DNA of 23,427 nt. Source: a bacterium. GTDB lineage: Bacteria > Bacillota > Clostridia > Oscillospirales > Oscillospiraceae. A program made the translations under genes and the position numbers. Every line of letters starts with the position of its first letter. Positions within the stretch are counted from its first letter, which is position 1. The stretch covers positions 1 through 23,427 of the forward strand of contig JAHYYS010000041.1 of the NCBI GenBank assembly GCA_019424865.1. Direction: 5' to 3'. This document shows, one piece after another, positions 21,763 through 23,427 of the stretch. Below the pieces are notes generated by a model, which had not been told where the DNA came from, did no database searches, and was given only the letters and a program-made list of their open reading frames with translations.

Positions 21763-23067
21763 GTGAGCAATTGTGAAGCGCTTGTGCGGCAGGTGCGGGA
21801 GGGCCGGTATGATCGGGCCCTGGCCGGCCTGTACGCCCTGGACGGAAAGGAAGAGAGCCTGGCCCTGGCCCGGGAGCGGGCGGCCCGGGTGGCGGAGGCC
21901 TTCTGCGGGCAGCTGGGCGGCGGAGAGAACCGGGCCGCCCTGTTCAGCGGCCCCGGCCGCACGGAGATCGGCGGCAATCACACCGACCACCAGCACGGCC
22001 GGGTACTGTGCGGCAGTGTGGATCTGGATATGCTGGCCTGCGCCGCGCTGAATGACAAGGATGTCATCCGCATTGTCTCCGAGGGGTATCCCGCACTGGA
22101 GATTGGCCTGGACAGCCTGCTGCCCCGGGAGGAGGAGCGCAACACCTCCGCCGCCCTGGTGCGGGGGGTGGCCGCCAAGATGTCGGAGCTGGGATATCCG
22201 GTGCGGGGCTTTGACGCCTATGTGACCTCCAACGTGCTCTCCGGCTCCGGACTGTCCTCCTCCGCCGCCTATGAGGTGCTGGTGGGCAACATTCTCAACC
22301 ACTTCTGCTGCGGCGGGGCGCTGGATCCCGTCCAGCTGGCCAAAATCGGCCAGTATGCGGAAAACGTCTACTTCGGAAAGCCCTGCGGCCTGATGGATCA
22401 GATGGGCTCCTCGGTGGGCGGGGCGGTGTTCATCGACTTTGCCGACCCGGCCTCCCCGGTGGTGGAGCGGGTGGACTATGACTTCTCCCAGTCAGGCCAC
22501 GCCCTGTGCATTGTGGATACGGGATCCTGCCACGCGGATTTGACCGACGACTACGCCGACATCACCCGGGAAATGGGGGCGGTGGCGGCCCACTTTGAGA
22601 AGCAGTTTTTGCGGGAGGTGCCCGAGGCGGACTTCCGCGCGGCCATCCCCTCCCTGCGGGTGCGGTGCGGTGACCGGGCGGTGCTGCGGGCCCTGCACTT
22701 CTTCGAGGAGGACCGCCGGGCCCAGGCGGAGGCTCAGGCGCTGAAGGCGGGAGATTTTGAGGCCTTTTTGTCCCTGGTGAACCAGTCGGGCCTGTCCTCT
22801 GCCCTGAACCTGCAGAATACCTGGTCCGTCGCCGACCCCCAGCAGCAGGCAATTCCCCTGGCCCTGGCGGTGGGCCGGGAGCTGCTGGAGGGCACCGGAG
22901 CCATCCGGGTCCACGGCGGCGGCTTTGCCGGCACCATTCAGGCCTTCGTCCCTGACGGGCGGCTGGAGGCCTTCCGGACCGGACTGGAGGCCATTCTGGG
23001 CCCCGGCAAGTGCCACGTGCTCCATATCCGCCCCGTGGGCGGCTGCGTCCTGGAGCCGGAGGAATAA
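21763..23067 (+). CDS. galK: galactokinase
   Basis: GHMP-family kinase that phosphorylates galactose to galactose 1-phosphate, the first Leloir step, in the cytoplasm. The signature GRTEIGGNHTDHQHGRVL near the N-terminus is the galactokinase motif. LSGSGLSSSAAYEV is the ATP-binding GHMP motif, CGLMDQMGSSVGG follows, and RVHGGGFAGTIQAFV near the end is the third motif. About 434 residues, slightly longer than the common 390. Start is uncertain: GTG 21763 has GGAG eight bases upstream, while ATG 21742 in the same frame has no clear ribosome binding site but would add only seven residues. Preceded by a palindromic operator-promoter and followed by galE 80 bases later. Confidence 0.96.
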   Translation: MSNCEALVRQVREGRYDRALAGLYALDGKEESLALARERAARVAEAFCGQLGGGENRAALFSGPGRTEIGGNHTDHQHGRVLCGSVDLDMLACAALNDKDVIRIVSEGYPALEIGLDSLLPREEERNTSAALVRGVAAKMSELGYPVRGFDAYVTSNVLSGSGLSSSAAYEVLVGNILNHFCCGGALDPVQLAKIGQYAENVYFGKPCGLMDQMGSSVGGAVFIDFADPASPVVERVDYDFSQSGHALCIVDTGSCHADLTDDYADITREMGAVAAHFEKQFLREVPEADFRAAIPSLRVRCGDRAVLRALHFFEEDRRAQAEAQALKAGDFEAFLSLVNQSGLSSALNLQNTWSVADPQQQAIPLALAVGRELLEGTGAIRVHGGGFAGTIQAFVPDGRLEAFRTGLEAILGPGKCHVLHIRPVGGCVLEPEE

Positions 23068-23100
23068 CTCCGGCTGCGGCAGACAGGTTTGAAATTTACC

Positions 23101-23121
23101 GCCCTCCCGCGGGAGGAGGGC
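23101..23121 (+). promoter_or_regulatory. hairpin between galK and galE
   Basis: GCCCTCC and GGAGGGC pair around CGCGGGA; alternatively CCTCCCGCGGGAGG (23103-23116) forms a perfect palindrome. No U-run follows, so it is more likely an mRNA element than a terminator. Confidence 0.45.
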
Positions 23122-23147
23122 CAAGGTTGAAAGGAAGGTATGCAAGC

Positions 23148-23427
23148 ATGGCTATTTTAGTGCTGGGCGGAGCCGGCTACATCGGCTCCCACACCGTGTA
23201 TGAACTCATCGACGCCGGCCGGGACGTGGTGGTGGCGGACAACCTGCTCACTGGCTTCCGGGCGGCCGTCCACCCCAAGGCCCGCTTCTATCAGCTGGAT
23301 ATCCGGGACCGTGGGGCTCTGGACGTGCTCTTCCAGGCCGAGCACATTGACGGCGTCATCCATTTCGCCGCCTCCTCCCAGGTGGGGGAGTCCATGTCCG
23401 ATCCCCTGAAGTACTATGACAACAACC
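23148..23427 (+). CDS. galE: UDP-glucose 4-epimerase, N-terminal part (runs off the right edge)
   Basis: NAD-dependent enzyme interconverting UDP-galactose and UDP-glucose. The 93 visible codons begin MAILVLGGAGYIGSHTVYEL with the GxxGxxG Rossmann motif, then DNLLTGF, the aspartate of YQLDIRD and the VIHFAASSQVGESMSDPLKYYDNN segment characteristic of GalE. AAGGAAGG precedes the ATG by about ten bases. It follows galK on the same strand; galT, the missing Leloir enzyme, may lie beyond the window. Its product UDP-galactose is also the substrate of Glf encoded at 2040-3215. Confidence 0.95.
   Translation, partial: MAILVLGGAGYIGSHTVYELIDAGRDVVVADNLLTGFRAAVHPKARFYQLDIRDRGALDVLFQAEHIDGVIHFAASSQVGESMSDPLKYYDNN

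Overview
The window looks like chromosomal DNA from a GC-rich member of the Clostridia, most likely the gut Oscillospiraceae group (Flavonifractor/Lawsonibacter-like). The grounds are a T-box controlled ileS, a LexA operator of the Gram-positive type, strong AGGAGG ribosome binding sites, a YesN/YesM two-component pair, lipoprotein sugar-binding proteins and strongly GC-biased third codon positions. The genus is inferred from general resemblance; no search was run. There are no tRNA, rRNA, CRISPR or phage genes.

Layout. 1-1863 (minus): the 5' two-thirds of an ileS gene behind a T-box leader with an AUC specifier and a REP-like inverted repeat. 1957-4515 (plus): glf (UDP-galactopyranose mutase) and a family 2 glycosyltransferase, with a curious partial duplication of the glf 3' end between them. 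4584-5261 (minus): lexA with its own operators. 5299-6166 (plus): a uridine phosphorylase-like gene, followed by a 220-bp MITE-like element and a strong terminator. 6480-10443 (minus): a compatible-solute module, consisting of a BusR-type regulator (GntR helix-turn-helix plus RCK_C), a solute-binding protein fused to the N-terminus of its permease, and a CBS-domain ATPase. 10609-14724 (plus): mglB-mglA-mglC, a galactose/methyl-galactoside ABC importer. 14730-20313 (plus): a YesN-type response regulator, a YesM-type sensor kinase and two extra periplasmic binding proteins with no transporter of their own. 20391-23427 (plus): a LacI/GalR-type repressor, galK behind a palindromic operator-promoter, and the start of galE.

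How the genes fit together. Most of the plus-strand half is about galactose. The sugar is imported by MglBAC, probably sensed outside the membrane by one or both orphan binding proteins working with the YesM-like kinase, phosphorylated by GalK and converted to UDP-galactose by the Leloir pathway (galE begins here; galT is not in the window). At the other end Glf would convert UDP-galactopyranose to UDP-galactofuranose for a surface glycan, with the neighbouring GT2 as a likely glycan enzyme. The bus-like operon is a separate unit for osmotic adjustment and is a good candidate for control by cyclic di-AMP.

The most interesting items are the four-gene sensory cluster with two orphan binding proteins, the reversed domain order of the betaine-type permease fusion, the palindromic galK operator with a repeated half-site, the MITE-like element with a perfect 44-bp palindrome, and the glf 3' duplication that creates a small ORF with a strong ribosome binding site.
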